A stretch of 46,248 nucleotides of DNA from Thiohalocapsa marina (GTDB taxonomy: Bacteria; Pseudomonadota; Gammaproteobacteria; Chromatiales; Chromatiaceae). Positions 35,236 through 43,021 of this stretch are shown here, piece by piece. Numbering within the stretch: position 1 is the stretch's first letter; every line of letters starts with the position of its first letter. Below the pieces are notes generated by a model, which saw only the letters and a list, made by a program, of their open reading frames with translations, had not been told where the DNA came from and searched no databases. The stretch covers positions 1-46,248 of the forward strand of contig NZ_VWXX01000035.1 in assembly GCF_008632335.1 (NCBI RefSeq). Direction: 5' to 3'. The position numbers and the translations under genes are program-made.

Positions 35236-37062
35236 TTACCAGCGCCGCTCAAAGCGCCTGCGTAGCAGCACGGCGGTCAGGTTCATCACAATCAGGAACG
35301 CCAGTAGCACCATGATAGCCGCCGAGGTGCGCTCGACAAAGCCGCGCTCGGGGCTATCCGCCCATAAAAAGATCTGCACCGGGAGAACGGTGGCCGGGTC
35401 GGTAAAGCCCTGTGGAATGTCGACGATGAAGGCAATCATGCCGATCATCAGCAGCGGCGCGCTCTCGCCCAGCGCCTGCGCCATACCGATGATGGTACCG
35501 GTCATCATGCCCGGCAGCGCCAAGGGCAACACATGATGCAGCCGGGTCTGTAGCGGCGAGGCGCCAACGCCAAGCGCCGCCTCGCGGATCGAGGGCGGCA
35601 CCGATTTCAGTGCCGCCCGACTGGCGATGATGATGGTGGGCAGCGTCATCAGGGTCAGCACCATCGCCGCCACCAGGGGTGTCGAGCGCGGCACGCCAAA
35701 GAAATTGATGAACACCGCCAATCCCAGCAGACCGAAGACGATCGAGGGCACCGCCGCCAGGTTATTGATATTGACCTCGATCAGGTCGGTGATGCGATTC
35801 TTCGGCGCGAACTCCTCCAGATACAAGGCGGCCCCGACCGCGATCGGAAACGAGAACAGCAGGGTCAACAGCAGGGTATAGAACGACCCCAGCACGGCGC
35901 CAGCAATCCCCGCCAATTCAGGCTCGCGCGAGGTGCCATTGGTGAAGAACGGCACATTGAAGCGCTTGCTCAGCAGCCCCTCGTGCTGCAACCGCAGCAC
36001 CCAGGCGAGTTGCTGATCCGTCAGTCGGCGAGCACCCTCGGGTATGCTCAGCTCGAGTGTCTCCCAGGTACCCGCCTCCGCTGGCGCTGTCGAGACGGGC
36101 GGCACCAAGAGCTCAGCGCGCGCAGCGCTCGCCTCCAAGGCCAGCAGTTTGATCAGCCCATCTTTGATGCGCAGCAGGAAGCTCGGCGCGTCCGCGCCGA
36201 GCAGCAACGCATCGCTGCCCTCGGCTTCGGCGCGAAGGGCCTGGATCTTGGTCTCCAGCCGCGCGATATCGCGCGCATTGCGGGCCGCCTCGCGCTCGGC
36301 TTCGGCCGTTTGCTCGGCACCGAGCCCGCCTTGCTCGAGCCGCGCGGTCTGCGCATCGCGCGAGCGTTGCAGACCCGCCTGTTGGCGCTCGAGGCGATCG
36401 GCCTGGTCATGCAGACGCGCCCTGGCCCGCTCGAGCAGCGGCAACAAGCCGTCATCCGTGACCCGCACGACCAGCTCGCCGCCGATCTTCTCCAGATCAC
36501 CCTCGAGGGTCAGGACCCCCGCGCCATCGAGGCGCGAGATCGGCGTCGCACGCCCCTTCATGAACATATCGACGTCGTCGTCGGCGAGCAGGCGAACCGA
36601 TTGCTCGGTGCCGATCACCGCCGCATCGCTGGTCACCATCCGCCGCAGCTGCAAGGGCGCTCCGGGGCTGAGCAAGGCGTCGAGCTCGCGGCGTTGCGTC
36701 CGCCCACTGACCGCTGGAAACTCCGCTCGCAGGGCGTCACGCGCCAGCTTCAAGAAGTTCACCGAGCGCAGCTGTTGCGCGATCTCGGTCTCATCGAGAC
36801 CGCCCTCGCGCAGCACCCCTTGAGGATCGATCAACTCGGCATCAAAGGTCACCGGCAGCTCGATGTAGGACTGGAAAAAGGCCGTGTAGCCCTTGCTGAC
36901 AATGCTGATGAACAGGATCAGCACGAAACCGAGCCCCAGCGCCACCGCGCCGGCACCGAGCAACCGGAACCGACGCTCGGCGGCATAGCGCCGCTTCAGG
37001 CTCGCCTCGACAATGGCTTGTGGGCTGCGGCGCGCGCCGCCCGTGGTGGCTGTGTTAGTCAT
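35236..37062 (-). CDS. pstA: Phosphate ABC transporter permease PstA with large periplasmic insertion
   Basis: The 608-residue permease is about twice the length of a standard PstA. One helix (about residues 33-55) is followed by a soluble region of some 330 residues (56-385) before the five usual permease helices and the EAA loop ([16 protein letters not shown], about 493-508). The insertion corresponds to the DUF3333-type domain of proteobacterial PstA proteins (recalled). It contains a heptad-rich stretch at about 205-285 ([20 protein letters not shown] and onward) that looks like a coiled coil. The ATG at 37062 overlaps the pstC stop by 8 bases (ATGACTAA). What the insertion binds is unknown; PstS docking or signalling is possible. 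Confidence 0.92.
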   Translation of the reverse strand: MTNTATTGGARRSPQAIVEASLKRRYAAERRFRLLGAGAVALGLGFVLILFISIVSKGYTAFFQSYIELPVTFDAELIDPQGVLREGGLDETEIAQQLRSVNFLKLARDALRAEFPAVSGRTQRRELDALLSPGAPLQLRRMVTSDAAVIGTEQSVRLLADDDVDMFMKGRATPISRLDGAGVLTLEGDLEKIGGELVVRVTDDGLLPLLERARARLHDQADRLERQQAGLQRSRDAQTARLEQGGLGAEQTAEAEREAARNARDIARLETKIQALRAEAEGSDALLLGADAPSFLLRIKDGLIKLLALEASAARAELLVPPVSTAPAEAGTWETLELSIPEGARRLTDQQLAWVLRLQHEGLLSKRFNVPFFTNGTSREPELAGIAGAVLGSFYTLLLTLLFSFPIAVGAALYLEEFAPKNRITDLIEVNINNLAAVPSIVFGLLGLAVFINFFGVPRSTPLVAAMVLTLMTLPTIIIASRAALKSVPPSIREAALGVGASPLQTRLHHVLPLALPGMMTGTIIGMAQALGESAPLLMIGMIAFIVDIPQGFTDPATVLPVQIFLWADSPERGFVERTSAAIMVLLAFLIVMNLTAVLLRRRFERRW

Positions 37063-38446
37063 ACTGTTCACGGTATTTACGCACGATGTGCAGCGCAATG
37101 ACATTGAGGATCAGCGTGACGACGAAGAGTGTCAGCCCGAGCGCGAAGGCGGCCAGGGTCTTGGCGCTGTCGAATTCTTGGTCGCCGGTGAGCAGGGTCA
37201 CGATCTGCACCGTCACCGTGGTGACGCTCTCAAACGGATTCGCGGTCAGGTTCGCGGCCAGGCCAGCGGCCATCACCACGATCATGGTCTCACCGATGGC
37301 GCGCGAGACCGCCAGCAGCACACCGCCAACGATGCCCGGTAGCGCCGCCGGGAAGATGACCCGGCGGATGGTCTCGGATTGGGTCGCGCCGAGCGCGTAG
37401 GAGCCATCGCGTAGCGATTGCGGCACGGCATTGATCACATCCTCGGACAGCGAGGAGACGAAGGGGATGATCATGATGCCCATCACCAGGCCAGCCGCGA
37501 GCGCGCTCTCGGAGGCGATATCGAGGCCGACGCTCTCGCCGAGCCCACGCATGAACGGCGCCACCGTGAGCGCGGCGAAGAAGCCATAGACCACGGTCGG
37601 GATGCCAGCCAGGATCTCGAGCACCGGCTTCGCCCAGGTGCGCACCGCGCGCGGCGCGTACTCGGCCAGGTAGACCGCCGACAGCAGCCCCACCGGCACC
37701 GCCAGCAACATGGCGATGAACGAGACCAGCAAGGTACCGGTAAACAGCGGGATGGCGCCAAAGGCCCCCGAGGCGCCCACCTGCTCGGCACGCAGCGCGA
37801 TCTGTGGACTCCATTGGGTGCCAAAGAGAAACTCGGTCCAAGGCACCTTCTGGAAGAAGCGAATCGATTCGAACAGCACCGAGAGCAGGATGCCGAGCGT
37901 GGTCAGGATGGCGATCGAGGAGAACAGGATCAGCAGGATCATCACGATCGATTCGACCCGATTGCGGGCACGGAAGCTCGGCGTCGTGCGCTGCCAGGCC
38001 CAGGCCATCCCGGCCAGCGCCATCGCCCCGACCAGGGTCCAGAGCGTGATGTTGGCGATCCCCTGCAGTCGCAGATAGTGGGCCGCGGCAACCTCCACTT
38101 CCGCGCTTGGCTCGCGGCCCATCAGGTTGCCACTCGCCAAGTTGCGAATATCGCTCACCAACAGGCTGAGCTGACCTTCCGAGAGGTTGGCCATGGTCTC
38201 CGCCGGCAATTCAGCCAGGGTCAGGGCGGTCAGAATGTGGTCTTGAAGTCCGGCCCAGAACAGCAGCAGCAGCAAGGTCGGCAGGCCGACCCAGAGCGCG
38301 GCGTAAAAGCCGTAGTAAGCCGGGAGCGAGTGCAAGCGGTTGATCTTCTTGAGACCACCAGCCACACCGATCGCCCGCTTACGCCCCAGATGGTAGGCGA
38401 GCGCCATGGCGGCGAGGATGATGAACAGCAGTAGCGAAGGGCTCAT
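37055..38446 (-). CDS. pstC: Phosphate ABC transporter permease PstC with N-terminal membrane extension
   Basis: A 463-residue permease, about 150 longer than E. coli PstC. The extra N-terminus has helices near 3-18, 44-66 and 133-151 with an intervening soluble stretch (80-130). The standard permease domain starts near residue 165 (ESIVMILLILFSSIAILTTL), and the EAA loop is DGSYALGATQSETIRRVIFP near the C-terminus. It pairs with PstA to form the phosphate channel. The gene is separated from pstS by about 150 nt holding a stable hairpin, which would lower its expression relative to pstS. Confidence 0.93.
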   Translation of the reverse strand: MSPSLLLFIILAAMALAYHLGRKRAIGVAGGLKKINRLHSLPAYYGFYAALWVGLPTLLLLLFWAGLQDHILTALTLAELPAETMANLSEGQLSLLVSDIRNLASGNLMGREPSAEVEVAAAHYLRLQGIANITLWTLVGAMALAGMAWAWQRTTPSFRARNRVESIVMILLILFSSIAILTTLGILLSVLFESIRFFQKVPWTEFLFGTQWSPQIALRAEQVGASGAFGAIPLFTGTLLVSFIAMLLAVPVGLLSAVYLAEYAPRAVRTWAKPVLEILAGIPTVVYGFFAALTVAPFMRGLGESVGLDIASESALAAGLVMGIMIIPFVSSLSEDVINAVPQSLRDGSYALGATQSETIRRVIFPAALPGIVGGVLLAVSRAIGETMIVVMAAGLAANLTANPFESVTTVTVQIVTLLTGDQEFDSAKTLAAFALGLTLFVVTLILNVIALHIVRKYREQYD

Positions 38447-38514
38447 GGCGGAGGTGCGATCTTGATTCGGACTCTAGGTAGCGCGGCTTGCTCTCGGGTC
38501 GCTGCAACGCAAGA

Positions 38515-38542
38515 CGCCAGCGGCCCTTGCGGACCGCTGGCG
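38515..38542 (-). promoter_or_regulatory. Hairpin between pstS and pstC (attenuation or mRNA processing)
   Basis: CGCCAGCGG (38515-38523) and CCGCTGGCG (38534-38542) form a perfect 9-bp stem with a 10-nt loop and no U-run. Such intercistronic hairpins after binding-protein genes commonly stabilise the upstream message so that the binding protein outnumbers the permease (known for transport operons; inferred here). Confidence 0.6.
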
Positions 38543-38594
38543 GTTGCGAACGACGCCGTCGTGACCAAGACGAGGGCGCAAGCCGAGCCAGCGC

Positions 38595-39638
38595 TTATTT
38601 CGGGCTCGACATCGGCTCCAAGGCTTGTGACGACTTGGCCACCTCGGCGCGCATCGCATCCGGCAGCGGGATCAAACCCTTGCTCGGCAGGTAGCCATCC
38701 GGACCCCAGGCGTTCTCGCTGGTAAACGCGGTCACGTACTCCTGAATGCCAGGGATGGTGCCGACGTGGGCGTTCTTGACATAGAAGTACAGCGAACGCG
38801 AGACCGGATAGTCGCCGGCGGCAATGTTGTCGAAGGTCGGCTCGACGCCTTCGATGATCGTGCCCTGAAGCTTGTCGACATTCTGGTCGAGGAAGCTGAA
38901 GCCGAACACGCCGAGCGCGTCCGGGTTCGAGTCCAACTTCTGCACGATCAGGTTGTCATTCTCGCCGGCCTCGACATAGGCACCGTCCTCACGCACCGAA
39001 CGGCAGACCGCCTTGTACTGGTTCTTGTCTTCCTTCTTCATCGCGGCGATCCAATCGAAGGTCTTGCAGCCACCTTCCATTGCGATCTCGGCGAAGGCAT
39101 CACGGGTGCCGGAGGTCGGCGGCGGGCCGAGCACCTCGATGGCGACATCGGGCAGCTCTGGGTTGACCTCCTTCCAGGTCTTGTAGGGGTTCGGGACGAG
39201 TTCCTCGCCGCCCTCGGGATTCGGCACATCCTTGGCCAGCGCCAGCCACAGATCACGCAGCGAAATCTTCAGCTGTGGCGCCTTCTTCGAGTTGGCGACC
39301 GCGATCCCGTCGTAACCGATCATGACCTCGGTGATCTCCTTGACGCCATTCTCCTGGCACTGCTCGAACTCCGAGACCTTCATCCGACGCGAAGCGTTGG
39401 TCACATCCGGATGCTCGACGCCGACGCCGGCGCAGAACAGCTTCATGCCGCCACCCGAGCCAGTCGACTCGATCTTTGGCGTCTTGAACGCGGTGGCGTT
39501 ACCGAAGTTCTCGGCGACCGTGGTCGCGAACGGGAACACGGTCGAGGAGCCAACGATGTTGATGCTGTCACGCGCCATCGCCACCGACGACAGCGACAGG
39601 GTGCCAAGCACGGCAAGGGTCAGTACGGATTTCTTCAT
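38595..39638 (-). CDS. pstS: Phosphate-binding periplasmic protein PstS
   Basis: Periplasmic receptor of the Pst importer. A signal peptide (MKKSVLTLAVLGTLSLSSVA, cleavage after VAMA) is followed by the phosphate-binding start INIVGSSTVFPFATTVAENF and a GSGGGMKLFC loop. It has 347 residues and belongs to the PBP-like-2 PstS branch (with VPNPYKTWKEVNPELPDV and TSGTRDAFAEIAM motifs), which differs from the second PstS-type gene nearby. It is the first gene of the minus-strand pst operon and is preceded by a three-repeat Pho box. Confidence 0.94.
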   Translation of the reverse strand: MKKSVLTLAVLGTLSLSSVAMARDSINIVGSSTVFPFATTVAENFGNATAFKTPKIESTGSGGGMKLFCAGVGVEHPDVTNASRRMKVSEFEQCQENGVKEITEVMIGYDGIAVANSKKAPQLKISLRDLWLALAKDVPNPEGGEELVPNPYKTWKEVNPELPDVAIEVLGPPPTSGTRDAFAEIAMEGGCKTFDWIAAMKKEDKNQYKAVCRSVREDGAYVEAGENDNLIVQKLDSNPDALGVFGFSFLDQNVDKLQGTIIEGVEPTFDNIAAGDYPVSRSLYFYVKNAHVGTIPGIQEYVTAFTSENAWGPDGYLPSKGLIPLPDAMRAEVAKSSQALEPMSSPK

Positions 39639-39700
39639 GGAGAGACTCCATCAGCGGGTGAGTTGGACCCCGTATTGTCGGCTTCAACGATGGAGATGGC

Positions 39701-39729
39701 GTGACGATGAGATTGCAGTTTGATGACAG
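39701..39729 (-). promoter_or_regulatory. phoB box: PhoB-binding site (Pho box, three repeats) upstream of pstS
   Basis: Read on the minus strand: CTGTCAT (39723-39729), 4 nt, CTGCAAT (39712-39718), 4 nt, TCGTCAC (39701-39707). The 11-bp period and the first repeat match the PhoB consensus CTGTCAT. The site ends 62 nt before the pstS start, a suitable position for activation. Confidence 0.75.
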
Positions 39730-39828
39730 CGAGCAAGATCGCGCGGGCGCCCCGCTATCGGCGCCCAATGATGCGACGCATCGCCTGTTCAACCCGATAA
39801 CTGGGCACCGAGAAACCGATGCCGAGGT

Positions 39829-39848
39829 TACGGATAGGAAAGCCTCTG
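39829..39848. repeat. Possible fragment of the 100-bp dispersed repeat
   Basis: ACGGATAGGAAAGCCTCTGT closely resembles the left end of the repeat at 41145 (ACGGATAGGAAATCC then ATCTGT). It lies in the pst intergenic region between the two Pho boxes. With only about 20 bp it could be coincidence or a degenerate end. Confidence 0.35.
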
Positions 39849-39928
39849 TTACCTTTACTGGCGGTGTACTATCACTTCCGTCGCTGGCGGCACGATGGGA
39901 CCTGGGTACCGCCACGGCGAGCGCCTGT

Positions 39929-39984
39929 CGTCAATTGGTCGTCACGAATTCTTCACTTGGTATATCGGATTATTCGTATATATT
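39929..39984 (+). promoter_or_regulatory. phoB box: PhoB-binding site and -10 box upstream of the second pstS-type gene
   Basis: CGTCAAT (39929-39935), CGTCACG (39940-39946) and CTTCACT (39951-39957) repeat with an exact 11-bp period. A TATATT (39979-39984) follows 21 nt after the last repeat, and an overlapping TATATA is 2 nt nearer. No sigma70 -35 is needed in PhoB-activated promoters. The gene starts 36 nt after the -10. Confidence 0.7.
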
Positions 39985-40019
39985 ATTTGCCATACTTAAT
40001 CTGCTTTTCGGAGTACGGC

Positions 40020-41099
40020 ATGCTCAAACTGATCAACCGCAGGACCTTGGCAGTCGTCGCCTCGATTACCGGGATGCTCTTAGTCGGCGCATGCGACCGG
40101 GCAGACGAGACGGCAACAACATCCGTGGAGACGGTCGCGACCGAGATGACCTTGACGGGCGCCGGCTCCTCGTTCGCCGCGCCTATCATCAAGCACTGGT
40201 TCGAGGTCTATGGGGCGGGCCAGCCCGATGTCTCCCTGCGTTATGACTCGGTTGGCAGCGGTGCCGGCATCGAGCGCTTCCTGGCCGGCGACGTCGACAT
40301 CGGTGCCACCGATGCCCCTTTGCAGCCCGACGAGGTCGCGCAGGCAGACGGCGCAGTCCTGCAGTTGCCCGTGACCGGCGGCATGATCGCAATTGCCTAC
40401 AACCTGCCTAACATCCAGGGGCCGCTCAATCTTCCGAGAGACGTGTATCCGGCCATCTTCCTTGGGGAGATCACGCGCTGGGACGATCCGCGCATCGCCG
40501 CGGCGAATCCAGGCATCAACCTGCCCGGCAAGGCCATCCAGGTGGTGGCCCGGCGCGACGCCAGCGGCACCACCTTCGCCTTCACCAATCACCTTGCCGC
40601 CATCAGCGAGGCCTGGGCGGCAGGGCCGGGCGTTGGCAAGCGCATCGATTGGCCCGGCGGGGCGATGGAGGCCAACGGCAACGAGGGTGTCGCCCAGCGC
40701 ATTCAGGTGACCGAGAACGCCATCGGCTATGTGGAGGCCGGTTTCGCGGAGCGCCTGGGGCTGCCGCTGGCCTGGCTCGAGAACCGCGCTGGCGGCTTGG
40801 TGCATCCGAACGTCGAGACCGGTCGGCGCGGGCTCGCGGATGGTGCCGATACGCCCCCGGACGCGCTGACCCGCACCAACCCCGATCCTCGGGGCGCGCG
40901 CTCCTATCCCATCGTCACCTACACCTGGGCGCTGATCCGGGCAGACTACGATACGCCGGAGCAAACCTCGGCCGTGCATGACCTGGTGCGCTGGATGCTC
41001 AGCGACGGCCAGGCGGGCGCCGAATCACTCTACTATGTGCCGCTGCCGGAGAACCTCATGCAGGCTGCCCTGGCCGCGCTTGACGGATTCGAGCACTGA
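40020..41099 (+). CDS. Second phosphate-binding protein, lipoprotein PstS type
   Basis: A 359-residue substrate-binding lipoprotein. The signal LAVVASITGMLLVGAC contains a lipobox (C about residue 25). The mature part opens MTLTGAGSSFAAPIIKHW and has GSGAGIERFLAGDVDIGATD and RRDASGTTFAFTNHLA, hallmarks of classical PstS (E. coli type). GGAG lies 6 nt upstream of the ATG. It is divergent from the pstSCAB operon and has its own Pho box. It may feed the same permease with different affinity or act as a phosphate sensor; both are inferences. The remnant zone begins right after its stop. Confidence 0.92.
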   Translation: MLKLINRRTLAVVASITGMLLVGACDRADETATTSVETVATEMTLTGAGSSFAAPIIKHWFEVYGAGQPDVSLRYDSVGSGAGIERFLAGDVDIGATDAPLQPDEVAQADGAVLQLPVTGGMIAIAYNLPNIQGPLNLPRDVYPAIFLGEITRWDDPRIAAANPGINLPGKAIQVVARRDASGTTFAFTNHLAAISEAWAAGPGVGKRIDWPGGAMEANGNEGVAQRIQVTENAIGYVEAGFAERLGLPLAWLENRAGGLVHPNVETGRRGLADGADTPPDALTRTNPDPRGARSYPIVTYTWALIRADYDTPEQTSAVHDLVRWMLSDGQAGAESLYYVPLPENLMQAALAALDGFEH

Positions 41100-41145
41100 A
41101 TCTCGGCGCGGAGCGCGCACTTGGATGGAACGCACCAACGGATAA

Positions 41146-41246
41146 CGGATAGGAAATCCATCTGTCGACCGCGCGCGATGCCTGTTGCAGGCCGAAGCGA
41201 CGCGCTGGAGCAGGGCTCGGGGGCATGCCGGACGGCGGCAGAACGA
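41146..41246. repeat. 100-bp dispersed repeat, copy A
   Basis: Begins CGGATAGGAAATCC and ends GGACGGCGGCAGAACGA. It is about 95% identical to 45785-45884 in the same orientation (4 substitutions or small indels noticed by eye). It separates the second pstS gene from a transposase remnant. Confidence 0.9.
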
Positions 41247-41609
41247 CTGTTGTTGCTGCTGCTTGGCCTGTTCACACTGCGCGTCGGCGTCGAGCTGCGC
41301 TATTAGCGCGTCGTTGATGTGCGCGGCGAACGCGGGCGGTCGCCCGCGCGGTCGCGGCCAGCAGCGCTGATGCGCGTCGCGGGCGCGCTGCACGGCCGCG
41401 AGCGCCGCGCAGGCTTGTGCGCTGGCCCGCTCGGCCTGCTCGAGGGCGCGCGCCAAGGGCAAGGCGGTGGCCCTGGAGACCTCACGCTGGAGGTGGAACA
41501 GATCCGGCGAGTGATGGGCGCCAAGGTCGCGTTCGACGTGGCGCAGCAGCCCCTTGGTCTCGTCGCCGACGCCTTGAACCACCTCCACGCGCAGGCCCGC
41601 GAGCGCCTC
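41247..41609 (-). pseudogene. Transposase-like remnant
   Basis: The minus strand reads [20 protein letters not shown] then [20 protein letters not shown] and a long helical Ala/Glu/Arg-rich stretch. This resembles the DUF6399-type transposase-associated proteins common in Chromatiaceae (recalled; moderate certainty). It has no start, is fused to queH debris at one end and is cut by the 100-bp repeat at the other. Confidence 0.5.
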
Positions 41610-41610
41610 G

Positions 41611-42011
41611 TTTCTTGCGCCAGTTGCAGTCCCAGTAGATCAGGCCGGGGTACTGCGTGGCGGCGCGGTGCCCGCAGTCGCGGACCTGTTCCTGATCCTT
41701 CCAGCGCGAGATGCCCAGCGAGGTCGCCATGACCGGGAAGCCATGTGCATGGGCATAGCGCGCGGTGCGCTCCAGACGCATGTCGAAGCAGAGGGTACAG
41801 CGGCGCCCCCGCTCGGGCTCCTGCTCCAGGCCCCGCGTTTGCTCGACCCAGTCGTCGTGGTCGTCGTCGGCGTCCACAAAGGACACGCCGAGCTTTTCGG
41901 TGAAGCGGGCTGCCTCGTCCTTGCGCCGCTGGTACTCCGAGCGCGGATGGATATTCGGGTTCAGGGCAGCGGTTCGCGCTCGATGGCGTCGGTGAGCGTC
42001 ATGTCGTTCAT
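41611..42011 (-). pseudogene. queH: Epoxyqueuosine reductase QueH, broken
   Basis: QueH converts epoxyqueuosine to queuosine in tRNA. The conserved part is clear: [54 protein letters not shown] and [11 protein letters not shown]. An ATG at 42011 with GGGG nearby starts [16 protein letters not shown] and then meets a stop; the frame resumes one base off at LNPNIHP. The missing 30-40 residues are where the catalytic CCAPC motif belongs, and the C-terminal third is also lost. The start lies 5 nt after metR, so it was probably the second gene of a metR-queH unit. Confidence 0.85.
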
Positions 42012-42016
42012 CCCCT

Positions 42017-42910
42017 TTAGTTGCGGTGCTCGCGCCCAAGCTCGACGAAGGCGCGCAGGTAGGCGGTCTGCGCGTCGGCCGCTCGAATGCCGACAAAGAT
42101 CTGCTTGGTCACGCCTTGGGTGCCAAGCCGCACCGCGGTGAGCTCCAGCTTGGGCGCGTATTCTTCCACCAGCCAGCGCGGCAGGGCCGCCACACCGCGT
42201 CCGCTGGCGACCATCTGAAGCATGATGTCGGTCGTTTCGATCGGCTTGTGGCGCTTGGGCCGGATGCCGGCCGGCAAGAGGAACTGGGTGTAGATGTCGA
42301 GCCGGTCGATGGCGATCGGATAGGTGATGAGGGTCTCGCGGGCGAGCTGCTCCGGCTGCACGAAGGGGGCCGCGCGCAGGGGATGCTGCGGACCAACGAC
42401 CAGCACCTGCTCATAGTCGAGCACCGGCTCGAACCGCAGCCCCGTCTCGTAGAGCGGATCGGGTGTCACCAGCAGATCGATCTCGTGGGCGAAGAGCGCG
42501 CCGATGCCGCCGAACTGAAACTCCTGCTTCACGTCCACGTCCACGTCCGGCCAGGCGGCGAGATAGGGCGCGACCACCTTAAGCAGCCAGGCGTAACAGG
42601 GATGGCACTCGATGCCGATGCGCAGCGTCCCGCGCTCCCCTTGGGCGAACTGGCGCAGGCGTGCCTCCGCATGGGTGAGCTGCGGCAGCAGACGGTTGGC
42701 GACCGACAGCAGATACTCGCCCGCCTGCGTGGGGCGCAGGCGGCGGCTTTCACGGGTCCAGAGCGCAACGCCGAGCTGATCCTCCAGCTTGCGCACGGCA
42801 TGGCTCAGGGCAGATTGCGTCAGGTTCAGCCGCTCGGCGGCGGCGGTCAGCGACCCATACTGGTCGACGGCGCGGACGATGGCGAGATGGCTTCGTTCGA
42901 GTTGGGTCAT
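42017..42910 (-). CDS. metR: LysR-type regulator MetR
   Basis: Activates methionine-pathway genes such as metE with homocysteine as coactivator. The 297-residue protein has the N-terminal winged helix ([20 protein letters not shown] then [20 protein letters not shown]), and the MetR-typical [10 protein letters not shown] in the effector domain. The ATG at 42910 (MTQLERSH) matches the family start; an upstream ATG at 42970 would add 20 residues reaching into the operator. It is divergent from metE, its classical target. Confidence 0.92.
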   Translation of the reverse strand: MTQLERSHLAIVRAVDQYGSLTAAAERLNLTQSALSHAVRKLEDQLGVALWTRESRRLRPTQAGEYLLSVANRLLPQLTHAEARLRQFAQGERGTLRIGIECHPCYAWLLKVVAPYLAAWPDVDVDVKQEFQFGGIGALFAHEIDLLVTPDPLYETGLRFEPVLDYEQVLVVGPQHPLRAAPFVQPEQLARETLITYPIAIDRLDIYTQFLLPAGIRPKRHKPIETTDIMLQMVASGRGVAALPRWLVEEYAPKLELTAVRLGTQGVTKQIFVGIRAADAQTAYLRAFVELGREHRN

Positions 42911-42925
42911 AGGGCCAGATATGGA

Positions 42926-42966
42926 TGAATACAGCTCATGGATAGCTGAAAAAATACCATTTTTCG
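42926..42966. promoter_or_regulatory. metR/metE control region: MetR-like site and perfect inverted repeat
   Basis: TGAATACAGCTCA (42926-42938) resembles the MetR box TGAA-N5-TTCA with one mismatch in the right arm. GAAAAAAT (42948-42955) and ATTTTTTC (42959-42966) form a perfect 8-bp inverted repeat with a 3-nt spacer, AT-rich in a GC-rich genome. Both lie between the divergent starts. No cobalamin riboswitch is seen. Confidence 0.5.
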
Positions 42967-43021
42967 TCATGCTTTGAGCGCCGGAGAATACCGCCCTGTG
43001 TCAACCAACAGGGCAATCGCA

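Noticed and set aside
41025-41588. A single continuous 187-residue minus-strand protein
   Set aside because: It joins a transposase remnant, the 100-bp repeat and the antisense of the second pstS 3' end; only 41247-41609 looks protein-derived.
42911-43021. Cobalamin or SAM riboswitch before metE
   Set aside because: Only about 110 bp separate the divergent starts, and no conserved riboswitch core such as a B12 box is seen; MetR control explains the locus.
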